From: a virus
Direction: 5' to 3' (one strand)
Length of the DNA: 20,337 bases
IMG/VR virus record: IMGVR_UViG_3300007351_000066
Span: 1-20,337 of that record
Made by a program: the position numbers and the translations under genes. The notes beneath the pieces are model-generated. The model did no database searches. It was not told the DNA's origin and saw only the letters and a list, made by a program, of their open reading frames with translations. Positions 12,066 through 18,831 of the stretch are shown piece by piece. The first letter of the stretch is position 1, and every line of letters starts with the position of its first letter.

Positions 12066-14597
12066 CTAACCCATGGTTCTTGCCGTATGCAGGACACGGT
12101 CAAAGAAGTCCTGAATAGTTCTCATTTCTTCCAAGTCTTTTGCGGGAATAACCACAGAACCAGGCGCAAAATGATAGTGGTTAGCAGTCCCTGTCCGGTC
12201 TAAAGGCGTTACCTTGGCCCCTTTTGGCAGATCAAGAATTTCAGGGCCTTTTTCCCCCACCAAAACTGAACCGGACGAAGCTACCACACCCCCCGCAGCT
12301 GCTCCCGGAATAAAGTTACTGCCGTCCCAGGCGATTTGTTTCCCATGCTGAGTCAGCCAGGCCAGCTGAACATCAAATATGGATGCGCCGCCACTGGTAA
12401 AAGCTTTCGTGACATCTTCCGCTGACATTGCTTTGGTCTGCTGAACCCTGTTTACTTCGGCTATTGACTTGGCCAAATCAATCTGGGCCTTCTGTTCCCG
12501 CAGCAGTTCCAGATACAGCTCCCTGGTCTCGTCTGCCGCCTCACCCTTAACTTTTTTCATGTCTTCATACGCCTGTTGGAGCATGGCAATTTTATCGCCG
12601 GAGACCGCATATTCCTTGTTTAACATTTCGAGCTTGGCTTTTAACAGCTCACCCTGATCCGCATTCTCGCCCATCTTGACGACCAGCAGATCAAACTGGG
12701 CTCTTGCGATTTCCGCCGTCAGGTTCAGGCTGCCGGAAACCTTGTTAAGGGCGCCGGTGATGCTTTCAGCCATAACCTGGGCCATGTCTTTTACCTGCTG
12801 GATTTTTTCACCCATTCCCTGGGCCAGGCCCTCGGCAAGGTATCGACCGTATTCGGCCATCAATTTTGAGGGAGAAGAAATACCAAAGAAATCCTTAATC
12901 GTGGTCCCGATACTCGAAACGAATTCTGTCACCTTGGTTTTAATCCATCCAGCCACGGAGCTTATTCCGTTCCAGAGCCCTGTGACAATGTTTCTTCCCC
13001 ATGTAACCGCTTTTTCAGCTGCCAGCCTTAAAGCTATGTCCACTTCACCGATAAGCCGCTGAACGGCCTGCACGACCTGTTTCGGCCCAAAATTGGTTAT
13101 ACCGGCACCCAGCCTTTCCATGAAATAGGCGGCCCGGAGATAGAGGTCTTCACCAAAGGACTTAATCCCTTTTAGAGTGTCGTCAATAAGCCCGCGAAAC
13201 AGGGGCAGCAGTTTCCCGCCTTCCAATCCCAGGGCTTTTAAAAAAGCGCCCATAAAAAAGTTTCCCATGTCTTTAAACAGATTGCCTATGGGAGCCAGTG
13301 CGCTTTTGCCTATCGAACTGATGCTCTCAATTAACCACGCTAAAAACTTTCCGGCCAACGGGATTTTTCGCAGAGCATTGATAAAAGGCTGAAGTATCTT
13401 GGCAGGCGCCAGGATTATTGTTAAAACAACTCCCAGCAGCTCCCACCAATACTTTTGGACAATATCCAGCCACACCGCAGGGTTAAATAGTCCGTCTACA
13501 AAGCCCAGCACAAAACCAACGGCCACAGAAACAGATGCACGGCCAATATCGGCCCAGTTAATCTGCCCCATCTGGTCCTGTATCCATGCAACCGCTTTAA
13601 CGCCAAAATCCTTGACATTATCAAGAGCTGTGGCCAAACTATCTCCTAGCAATCTGCCTATGCCTTCCCAGTCCTGTTCCGCAATTTTGGTTTTAAGGTT
13701 TCCGATATAATCAGAAACCAGCTTAAGCTCGTCTTTGAGCCCGGGGGGAACAAGTATTTGCAGGGCGCCTGCCAGGCCGCCGCCGGTGTCAAGGTTTTCC
13801 TGCAGTGCGGTAACGGTGTCTTTTATGATCGGCAGGACTTTTGTTTTCAATACGTTGAAAACAGGCTCAAAAGCTGTGCCGACAAGAAACCCGGCACCGT
13901 CTCTGATGTTGGAAACCATGCCATTCCATGTGGTTTCCATGTCTTTCATCATGCCGCCGAAATCTTTTTCCATGCCTTCGGTAATTATCCGGATGGCGGT
14001 GTCCGCATCGATGGCCCCATCCTTCATCCTGTCACGCACATCGGCAACGGTTGTGCCTAAACCTTCTGCAAGGTAATCCAGGGCCTTGACACCGTTCTCT
14101 GACATGACCTTGATATCTTCCCATGTAGCTCTGCCAGTTGTCTTAATCTGCCCCATCTGAGCTATTATGCGGTCAATAGCAGCCTGGTCTTTACCCATGG
14201 CAGCCATGGCATCACCTATTGCCGTGAGGGTCGGGATAATTTCCTCTGCTTCAAATCCCAGGGCCATCATGGTTTGTGCCGTGCTTCTCAGACCGGGGAA
14301 GTCAAACGGTGTGTTTTTAGCGAAACCAGCAAGTTCTCTGAGAAATCTGTCCGCTTTTTCGGCGCTGCCGAGCATGGTGGTAAATCCTATTCTGGCCTGC
14401 TCCATGGAAGCGTTGAAGTTGATGCCGAACTGGGTCACTGCACCGGTGGCCACAGCCCCGATAATGCTGCCCAGTGTGACCACTTTTCCGGCGAGAGAGT
14501 CCATGAAACCACTGAAACTGCCGGTAGTGTCTTTTAGACCCTTTTTAAAATCCTTATCGCTCAGGGTGAGCTTAACCCACAATTGTCCGACTTCCAT
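12066..14597 (-). CDS. Tail tape measure protein, 843 aa
   Basis: The N-terminal region (about residues 55-260) is the conserved tape-measure domain: FNASMEQARIGFTTMLGSAE, then ELAGFAKNTPFDFPGLRSTA and QIKTTGRATWEDIKVMSENG. Hydrophobic segments follow (IIGAVATGAVT near 46; VAVGFVLGFVDGLF and LLGVVLTIILAPA near 355-395), then helical and coiled-coil stretches to about residue 730. The C-terminal tail includes VGEKGPEILDLPKGAKVTPL, a motif common at tape-measure ends. Tape-measure length sets tail length; using the usual figure of about 1.5 angstroms per residue, the tail would be roughly 125 nm. AGGTGA precedes the ATG by about five bases. It lies directly after the frameshifted chaperone, the standard order. 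Confidence 0.95.
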   Translation of the reverse strand: MEVGQLWVKLTLSDKDFKKGLKDTTGSFSGFMDSLAGKVVTLGSIIGAVATGAVTQFGINFNASMEQARIGFTTMLGSAEKADRFLRELAGFAKNTPFDFPGLRSTAQTMMALGFEAEEIIPTLTAIGDAMAAMGKDQAAIDRIIAQMGQIKTTGRATWEDIKVMSENGVKALDYLAEGLGTTVADVRDRMKDGAIDADTAIRIITEGMEKDFGGMMKDMETTWNGMVSNIRDGAGFLVGTAFEPVFNVLKTKVLPIIKDTVTALQENLDTGGGLAGALQILVPPGLKDELKLVSDYIGNLKTKIAEQDWEGIGRLLGDSLATALDNVKDFGVKAVAWIQDQMGQINWADIGRASVSVAVGFVLGFVDGLFNPAVWLDIVQKYWWELLGVVLTIILAPAKILQPFINALRKIPLAGKFLAWLIESISSIGKSALAPIGNLFKDMGNFFMGAFLKALGLEGGKLLPLFRGLIDDTLKGIKSFGEDLYLRAAYFMERLGAGITNFGPKQVVQAVQRLIGEVDIALRLAAEKAVTWGRNIVTGLWNGISSVAGWIKTKVTEFVSSIGTTIKDFFGISSPSKLMAEYGRYLAEGLAQGMGEKIQQVKDMAQVMAESITGALNKVSGSLNLTAEIARAQFDLLVVKMGENADQGELLKAKLEMLNKEYAVSGDKIAMLQQAYEDMKKVKGEAADETRELYLELLREQKAQIDLAKSIAEVNRVQQTKAMSAEDVTKAFTSGGASIFDVQLAWLTQHGKQIAWDGSNFIPGAAAGGVVASSGSVLVGEKGPEILDLPKGAKVTPLDRTGTANHYHFAPGSVVIPAKDLEEMRTIQDFFDRVLHTARTMG

Positions 14598-14602
14598 TTA
14601 CG

Positions 14603-15243
14603 TCACCTGCTTTCCGGGCCGGCTTTGCTTTTTTTGGGAGCAGAAGAAGATGCCGGGTTTTTGTTTTTCCCGGCATCTTCGCGTTCCGGCGGAGGGCCGA
14701 TAAAGTCCTCTGCCGTCAGTTTTTTGGAACCTTTTTTGGACAGCATGTTATATATCTCAGCGACAAGGAAACCGAACCGGCGCATTTCCCGGTAATCCTC
14801 CAGCCGCCACATATATTTCAGTTCATCCAGTATGCTTTTGGCCTCCCTGAGTGTCAGCTGTCTTGTCTGTTCTGGTGTCCAGCCGAATTCTTTTGCAAAC
14901 AGGACTATGACTTCTTTTGAAATCCAGCGAGAGCCAGCCCCATTATCGGTTTCGCTACCCGCTTCAGGCCGAAAAAATTGACATCGATAAACGCCTCCAC
15001 AAGCGCCTCAAGCTCACTCGGGTAGGCGTTCCTGACATCTTCTTCGGTTAAATCGATGCCGATTGTTTTGCCCAGACTCTCATATACCATGCTGATGACG
15101 GTGCCCTTGATGTCACTGATACTGTCTGCTTTGATGACCGCATCAAACGGGATGGTGTCAAATATTTTCTCCAGTTCACAGATGCGCTTTTCGGTTATCT
15201 CAAAGGTTTTGTCGCTTACTTTTACAGTTTGTTTACGGGGCAT
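14603..15243 (-). CDS. Tail assembly chaperone, -1 frameshift fusion product (G-T type)
   Basis: Slippage at TTTTTTC (14971-14977) joins the first 91 codons of the 112-aa chaperone to a -1 frame that stays open to 14603, giving a predicted 213-aa fusion. The extension contains RWISKEVIVLFAKEFGWTPE and then LTLREAKSILDELKYMW, the Trp-containing helical pattern typical of such extensions, and a Pro/Lys-rich end (PPPEREDAGKNKN). I read the -1 frame codon by codon from the slip site and saw no stop. The downstream part has an ATG at 14812, but without a good ribosome binding site. The fusion normally binds the tape measure while the short form binds tail-tube subunits. The frameshift itself is inferred, not demonstrated. 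Confidence 0.82.
14905..15243 (-). CDS. Tail assembly chaperone, short form (G type), 112 aa
   Basis: This acidic helical protein sits between the tail-tube and tape-measure genes, the fixed position of the tail assembly chaperone. It starts MPRKQTVKVSDKTFEITEKR; the middle is helical (IGIDLTEEDVRNAYPSELEA), and in VEAFIDVNFFGLKR the FF codons form the slippery heptamer. The zero-frame product stops at 14905 after another 21 codons. GGGAGG lies about eleven bases before the ATG. It is expected to act during assembly and be absent from the mature virion. No conserved motif beyond helix pattern and gene order was used. Confidence 0.8.
   Translation of the reverse strand: MPRKQTVKVSDKTFEITEKRICELEKIFDTIPFDAVIKADSISDIKGTVISMVYESLGKTIGIDLTEEDVRNAYPSELEALVEAFIDVNFFGLKRVAKPIMGLALAGFQKKS
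14971..14977 (-). promoter_or_regulatory. Programmed -1 ribosomal frameshift site, TTTTTTC
   Basis: On the minus strand the codons AAT TTT TTC contain the heptamer T TTT TTC, an exact X XXY YYZ slippery site in the zero frame of the chaperone gene. It lies 66 bases before its stop codon. The -1 frame entered here is open through the conserved-looking extension down to 14603. GC-rich sequence follows the site, but I did not confirm a stimulatory stem or pseudoknot. Confidence 0.82.
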
Positions 15244-15267
15244 AAAAAATCAAGCCTCCCTCAAATA

Positions 15268-15678
15268 TTAAACGATTGCCCTGGTCAGGTCGCCATCAAT
15301 CTGAATAGTGGCGCTGGTTTTAGCAACTTCACCGACACCGCCGCCCAGCGGAGGATAAGATTCAAGCAGACCGTTGCCGGTGAAAGCCGGGTTGGTTTCA
15401 CTGGTGGCACCGGAGGTCGGTTTGATAATGACAGGGAACGCAGCTGCACCGACCAGCGGAAAGAGTGTTGCATCAACTTTTGCGGCGGCAAAATCCTGGT
15501 TGAATTCGATCTCTGCAGATGCGTCTTTCAGTCCGGCCACTTTACTTTTACTATTAGCCCCCATAGCGGTTTTGTCCAGGATTTCAGCGCTGTAATTAAT
15601 GGTGACAGATGTGACATGGTCGCTGAGGTCCACGCCGTTAATCGTTACAGATGCATCTTTCAGCACAAGTACACTCAT
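15268..15678 (-). CDS. Tail tube protein B, 136 aa
   Basis: A beta-rich structural protein that begins MSVLVLKDASVTINGVDLSD and continues with YSAEILDKTAMGANSKSKVAG and SAEIEFNQDFAAAKVDATLF. This is the strand pattern of siphovirus tail-tube subunits that polymerise into the hollow tail. AAAGGAGG lies about eight bases before the ATG. It is homologous to the larger protein encoded immediately upstream (15707-16429), sharing the LKD/LRD start, the AEI..T....S.SK..AGL core and the DA.L.P..G block. It is followed by the chaperone gene, as expected for the major tail protein. Which copy forms the tube shaft is uncertain; this one is closer to the usual minimal tube fold. Confidence 0.8.
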   Translation of the reverse strand: MSVLVLKDASVTINGVDLSDHVTSVTINYSAEILDKTAMGANSKSKVAGLKDASAEIEFNQDFAAAKVDATLFPLVGAAAFPVIIKPTSGATSETNPAFTGNGLLESYPPLGGGVGEVAKTSATIQIDGDLTRAIV

Positions 15679-15706
15679 TTATTAAACCTCCTTTGAATTT
15701 ACGGTT

Positions 15707-16429
15707 TTATTTGATTCCAACAATAACAACAACGGTAAATGACGGATTCACGCCGCCGACCGTCCATCTGGCCCGGAACCAGGTGTCGGTAATAGGGCCG
15801 TCGGCTGTCAGCCACTGGGCTCCGATAGCGGCCGCCTGGACAAAGGTAATTCTGGTCACCGGTGATGCCATACCCTGAGCATCATCCGATTCTATGACCA
15901 TGTCCAAAGTTGGGGCGTCGCCGCTTGCCGCCACGACATGCATCACAGCATAGAGCTTTTTGCCTGCGGCGACGGCCCCCAGCTGGCGGGCTATGCCGTT
16001 GCCGGTGACTGTCTTGGCCCCGTTTTCCATGATGGTGGAACGAATCAGCTCGCCATCCCCGTTGATGGTGACTGAAAAAGCAAATACTTCCCCGACCTGG
16101 CCGCTTGGACTGTATTCGGCTGCCAGGCACTGGCCGGTGTAACCTATTTCACCGGCGGCACCGGTCTCCGGGCATACAGTCATGATTTTGTCAGTGGAAC
16201 CGATATCAGGGTACAGAATAGCGTCTATTTCGCCGCTGCCGGCCTGATAAAAGCCTTCATGAGATGCGTTAAACTCCAGCAGTCCGGCGATTTTCCGTTT
16301 TGAACTAACGCGAAACGGTGTGATGTCTTTTATTTCTGCACCAAAAGACAGTTCCATCTGGTTCATGTCACCGGACAGGTCGTAACCGCCATAAAGCAGC
16401 TGGCAATCCCTGAGCACATATTCACTCAA
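15707..16429 (-). CDS. Tail tube protein A, 240 aa, tandem paralog
   Basis: The start is TTG at 16429, supported by AAAGGAGGTG about six bases upstream and by alignment of MSEYVLRDC with MSVLVLKDA of the downstream paralog. Residues 1-130 correspond to the full 136-aa tail-tube protein (GAEIKDITPFRVSSKRKIAG, ASHEGFYQAG, DAILYPDIG). Residues about 131-240 form an added beta domain (KTVTGNGIARQLGAVAAGKK to GVNPSFTVVVIVGIK) absent from the smaller copy, possibly a surface-exposed Ig-like or decorating domain. It overlaps the upstream zinc-ribbon gene by eight bases. It could be a second tube subunit, a tail terminator-proximal ring or a decorated tube protein. Confidence 0.72.
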   Translation of the reverse strand: MSEYVLRDCQLLYGGYDLSGDMNQMELSFGAEIKDITPFRVSSKRKIAGLLEFNASHEGFYQAGSGEIDAILYPDIGSTDKIMTVCPETGAAGEIGYTGQCLAAEYSPSGQVGEVFAFSVTINGDGELIRSTIMENGAKTVTGNGIARQLGAVAAGKKLYAVMHVVAASGDAPTLDMVIESDDAQGMASPVTRITFVQAAAIGAQWLTADGPITDTWFRARWTVGGVNPSFTVVVIVGIK

Positions 16430-16685
16430 CCGTTACACCTCCTTTGGGTTTATCCTCCTCATGCACGTGGCCGCAGTCCTGGCACTGCCAAATCTTGCGG
16501 CGCATAGTGGACATGTCCTGCCGTTTTTTGGGCGGGTGCGGACAGGGCTGGTCGGCAGACCCGGCCTGTTCGGCTTCGCTGTCAGGGTCCTCACCACTAG
16601 CATCGCTCAATAAAATAAGGGCCGCATCAATACTGGCCCTTATCGATATAAGCTGCTGGATCAGAATATCTTTTTCTTTGTTCAT
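16422..16685 (-). CDS. Small zinc-ribbon-like protein, 87 aa
   Basis: An N-terminal helix (KEKDILIQQLISIRASIDAA, residues 4-23) is followed by an acidic linker (GEDPDSEAEQ) and a C-terminal CPH...CQDCGHVH cluster. Cys48, His50, Cys68, Cys71 and His73/75 are suitable ligands for one zinc. AGGAG lies about ten bases before the ATG at 16685, inside the end of the upstream gene; an in-frame ATG at 16703 overlaps further and is less favoured. It sits between the tail terminator and the tail-tube genes, where an extra gene is unusual. Whether it is a virion part or an assembly or regulatory factor is unknown. Confidence 0.65.
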   Translation of the reverse strand: MNKEKDILIQQLISIRASIDAALILLSDASGEDPDSEAEQAGSADQPCPHPPKKRQDMSTMRRKIWQCQDCGHVHEEDKPKGGVTVE

Positions 16686-16692
16686 GTAACCG

Positions 16693-17097
16693 TTACTCCT
16701 CATACCAGATTATAAAATCCGTTATATTGCCGCTGAGCTTTGACTCAGGGTCGTAATGATCTATGCCGTCATTTTCGCAAAGCACGGCCTGAACATAGAC
16801 CCCGTTAACGCCGCCCATGAGCTGATTTTTATAGTCCTTAAACGCTTCCAGTACCTGGGCGGACACTTTTTTCGCCCCGACAAGCGTTTTGTCCCATGCT
16901 GTGAACTGATACCTCGGCCGGCGGAGGCTTGGGTCTCTGCCCATGGAATGAATTCGCGGCCCGCTAATTTTCTGATAGACTATATACGGCTTTTCTGCGG
17001 CTTCTGGCGCTTTTCCAAGGTATATCCGGGTGCCTGTAAGTGCATTCAGCCCGGCAAAGCCGCTCAGATAACTGAATAATGCGTCTTCCAGTGTCAT
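16693..17097 (-). CDS. Tail terminator/completion protein (DUF3168 type), 134 aa
   Basis: The N-terminus (MTLEDALFSYLSGFAGLNAL) followed by RIYLGKAPEAAEKPYIVYQK is the DUF3168 signature. RYQFTAWDKTLVGAKKVSAQ and the final strand IIWYEE complete the fold. Such proteins cap the tail tube at the head-proximal end and join tail to head. The ATG overlaps the stop of the HK97 gp10-like gene as ATGA, which indicates coupled translation. The length is typical of the family. The place between the gp10-like protein and the tail-tube genes is the standard one, apart from the intervening zinc-ribbon gene. Confidence 0.88.
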   Translation of the reverse strand: MTLEDALFSYLSGFAGLNALTGTRIYLGKAPEAAEKPYIVYQKISGPRIHSMGRDPSLRRPRYQFTAWDKTLVGAKKVSAQVLEAFKDYKNQLMGGVNGVYVQAVLCENDGIDHYDPESKLSGNITDFIIWYEE

Positions 17098-17483
17098 CGC
17101 AGACCACTCCGTTTCAGGGCGGACTTGAGTACATTGCGGACGGCTTTCCTGATTTCTTTGTTATTCTCATCAAACGCAGGCCTGAGAAACGGCTTAGCCT
17201 TCGTTTTTTTGGTGCCAAGCTCGACAAATTTGCCGTAATAGACGGTTTCATCCGGGCCGACATACGATGCAACCATTTGATGTGACTGGTCAGCGATTTT
17301 TGCAATAATTCTTCTCGACAGCTTTCCGGTCCGTTTAGGCGCCCTTCTGCTGGCATCTTCACGGGCCACTTCAGCCCCGGCCATAACTGCTTCTTCCAGG
17401 ACATCGTCAATGTTTTCGCCTATTCTTTTCAGGGCTTTTGTCAGTTCCGGCATTCCTTTCAGTGTCATCCTGGCGGTGACCAT
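17094..17483 (-). CDS. HK97 gp10-family head-tail protein, 129 aa
   Basis: Typical family motifs are present: APKRTGKLSRRI (residues 48-59), VYYGKFVELGTKK (81-93) and AKPFLRPAFDENNKE (96-110), with an N-terminal helix pair (LTKALKRIGENIDDVLEEAV). Members take part in head completion or tail joining, probably as neck or tail-completion components. AAGGAGGTG lies eight bases before the ATG. The ATG overlaps the stop of the head closure gene as TAATG, and its own stop overlaps the next ATG. Both overlaps fit strict operon coupling. The length is usual for the family. Confidence 0.93.
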   Translation of the reverse strand: MVTARMTLKGMPELTKALKRIGENIDDVLEEAVMAGAEVAREDASRRAPKRTGKLSRRIIAKIADQSHQMVASYVGPDETVYYGKFVELGTKKTKAKPFLRPAFDENNKEIRKAVRNVLKSALKRSGLR

Positions 17484-17809
17484 TATGACAGCACCTCCTT
17501 GGCCATGACATGGTGTTCTGTCTTTTTGCTGTCAGGCAGGATTGCAATTATCTCAAAATGTCTTGAACCATATTTGACTCGCATTTTTCGGTTTATTGAG
17601 GCGTTATATCTGATGCGGAACCTGGCCGTAACCTCTGAATTTGCCTTCTGTGCCTCAAAATATTGACGTCCGGTGAGTTCGTCAACGGCGGCCCATACAG
17701 TGACGAATTCAGTCCAGTTTTCATTTGACTCATCTACTTCACCGGCTGAGTTTTGCGCTGAAGGCGGGTTCAGGAAGGTGATTCGGTATCTCAGATCCCC
17801 TGCGTTCAC
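17483..17809 (-). CDS. Head closure / head-tail adaptor protein (gp16/SPP1-like), 108 aa
   Basis: The protein starts MNAGDLRYRITFLNP, the hallmark of the phage head-tail joining family (SPP1 gp16, HK97 gp9 type). It continues with VWAAVDELTGRQYFEAQKAN and then FRIRYNASINRKMRVKYGSR. These proteins form the ring that closes the capsid connector and receives the tail. The start is GTG, overlapping the stop of the preceding 56-aa gene as GTGA, with GGCGGTGA upstream. Length is typical and no domain is missing. Confidence 0.93.
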   Translation of the reverse strand: MNAGDLRYRITFLNPPSAQNSAGEVDESNENWTEFVTVWAAVDELTGRQYFEAQKANSEVTARFRIRYNASINRKMRVKYGSRHFEIIAILPDSKKTEHHVMAKEVLS

Positions 17810-17976
17810 GGGTCGTCACCGCCCTCTGCTGCGTCTTCTTCGCTGTCTTCTCCGCATGGTTTGGCATGCTTGCCCTTAATTAATGCTGCGGCCCTGGCTG
17901 AGTCAACTTCAATCTCTTGGCCTTTGCTATAATTTTTGTTTGGCCCTTTTGTCAGTATAATGATTTTTTTATACAC
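17806..17976 (-). CDS. Small head-tail region protein, 56 aa
   Basis: This short gene fills the gap between the connector and head closure genes. The protein starts MYKKIIILTKGPNKNYSKGQ, then EIEVDSARAAALIKGKHAKP, and ends in an acidic tail (EDSEEDAAEGGDDP). A small beta domain with a KG.E.EV..A.A..LI pattern is common in phage proteins at this location, where they are mostly unnamed. The start is GTG with GAGGTGG about ten bases upstream. Its TGA overlaps the GTG of the head closure gene, which strongly supports real translation. It has no signal or membrane segment. The function is unknown. Confidence 0.75.
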   Translation of the reverse strand: MYKKIIILTKGPNKNYSKGQEIEVDSARAAALIKGKHAKPCGEDSEEDAAEGGDDP

Positions 17977-17990
17977 TGCTTATCACCACC

Positions 17991-18830
17991 TCAAAAAGAA
18001 AAGACCCTGTCCTGACCCAGCAGAGCCTTTACCCCAAACGGGAGTTCTATACCTGTTTTTACGGAGTTTACGGCTTCACGGTTCTCATAAAAGTGCCCTA
18101 TCAGCAGCAGGAGTGCCTGTTTAATATGTTTCGGCACTTGGTCAGCATTGCCATATCCGGCCACAAATGTTACAGTTATTGGCATGCCGGGCCTTAAGGT
18201 TTCGCTTGGCCATGATTTATCATAGGCTAAATAAACTTTTCCGGGCATCTTGTCTTCAGAATCCGGTTCTGCCACATAATTTGAAGAGTCCCAGGTATGT
18301 TCTGTACCCTCCGAATCGATATACTTGATATGGGTTATCGACTGCAGGGGCGGGTGAGGAATACGGATATAGTCCTGCGACGGCCAGGATTCCAGTTTAA
18401 ATGTTTTGGTGGCAGTAATGTAGGTCCTGCCTTGGTACCCCTCGGCAAATATCCGGACTGCTGTGATCAGGTCCGTGATATAATCGTCATCTGCCGTCTC
18501 AGTGGGCTCGATTTTAAGATGCGCCTTGGCTTCCGTCAGGGATATCGGTTCCGCAACATCAAGATTAAAGTCCTCGGTCACATATTTGGTCTGTCCAGCG
18601 TATACGACTTTCCATGAAATACGATAATTAACTCCTGCAGACAGGGCCGAGATATCATACTGGTACACCCCTGTGCTGGGGTTGGTGACGGCAGCATTAT
18701 TGGCCACCACTACGGCTCCGGTATCCAGGTTCTTTATACCGTACATGCCGTCACTGGATGACAGTACGACACTGGTCGCATCGGTCAGGACATCGTCTAC
18801 CTTATGTCTCAGATATTTATATACAGACAT
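17991..18830 (-). CDS. Head-tail connector with N-terminal beta domain, 279 aa
   Basis: The C-terminal 185 residues are a head-tail connector of the HK97 gp6 / phiE125 gp8 type. They run from ISLTEAKAHLKIEPTE (about 96) through DDDYITDLITAVRIFAEGYQ, IRIPHPPLQSITHIKYIDSE and LLLLIGHFYENREAV, to the usual FGVKALLGQDRVFSF end. Residues 1-94 are an extra Thr/Val-rich beta domain (GVYQYDISALSAGVNYRISW) of the kind found in phage structural and tail-fibre proteins. This is a fusion, or a fixed addition not needed for the connector fold. GAGGTGGGATGAT precedes the ATG and the upstream stop is one base away. The protein is predicted to form the ring under the portal. Confidence 0.85.
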   Translation of the reverse strand: MSVYKYLRHKVDDVLTDATSVVLSSSDGMYGIKNLDTGAVVVANNAAVTNPSTGVYQYDISALSAGVNYRISWKVVYAGQTKYVTEDFNLDVAEPISLTEAKAHLKIEPTETADDDYITDLITAVRIFAEGYQGRTYITATKTFKLESWPSQDYIRIPHPPLQSITHIKYIDSEGTEHTWDSSNYVAEPDSEDKMPGKVYLAYDKSWPSETLRPGMPITVTFVAGYGNADQVPKHIKQALLLLIGHFYENREAVNSVKTGIELPFGVKALLGQDRVFSF

Positions 18831-18831
18831 A

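Noticed and set aside
14167-14703. Long rightward open frame (178 codons) opposite the tape-measure gene
   Set aside because: It is antisense to a clear tape-measure protein, has no ribosome binding site and gives a composition typical of a shadow frame. Other plus-strand frames over 5900-20300 are rejected for the same reason.
14914-14925. A-rich stretch CAAAAGAAG near the end of the chaperone gene as frameshift site
   Set aside because: Only a single-codon slip would be possible there. The T TTT TTC heptamer at 14971-14977 is a perfect two-codon slippery site in the right frame, and the -1 frame is open from it.
15707-16429. Tail sheath protein
   Set aside because: At 240 aa it is too short, and it aligns with the neighbouring tail-tube protein. 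No sheath-like gene exists in the window.
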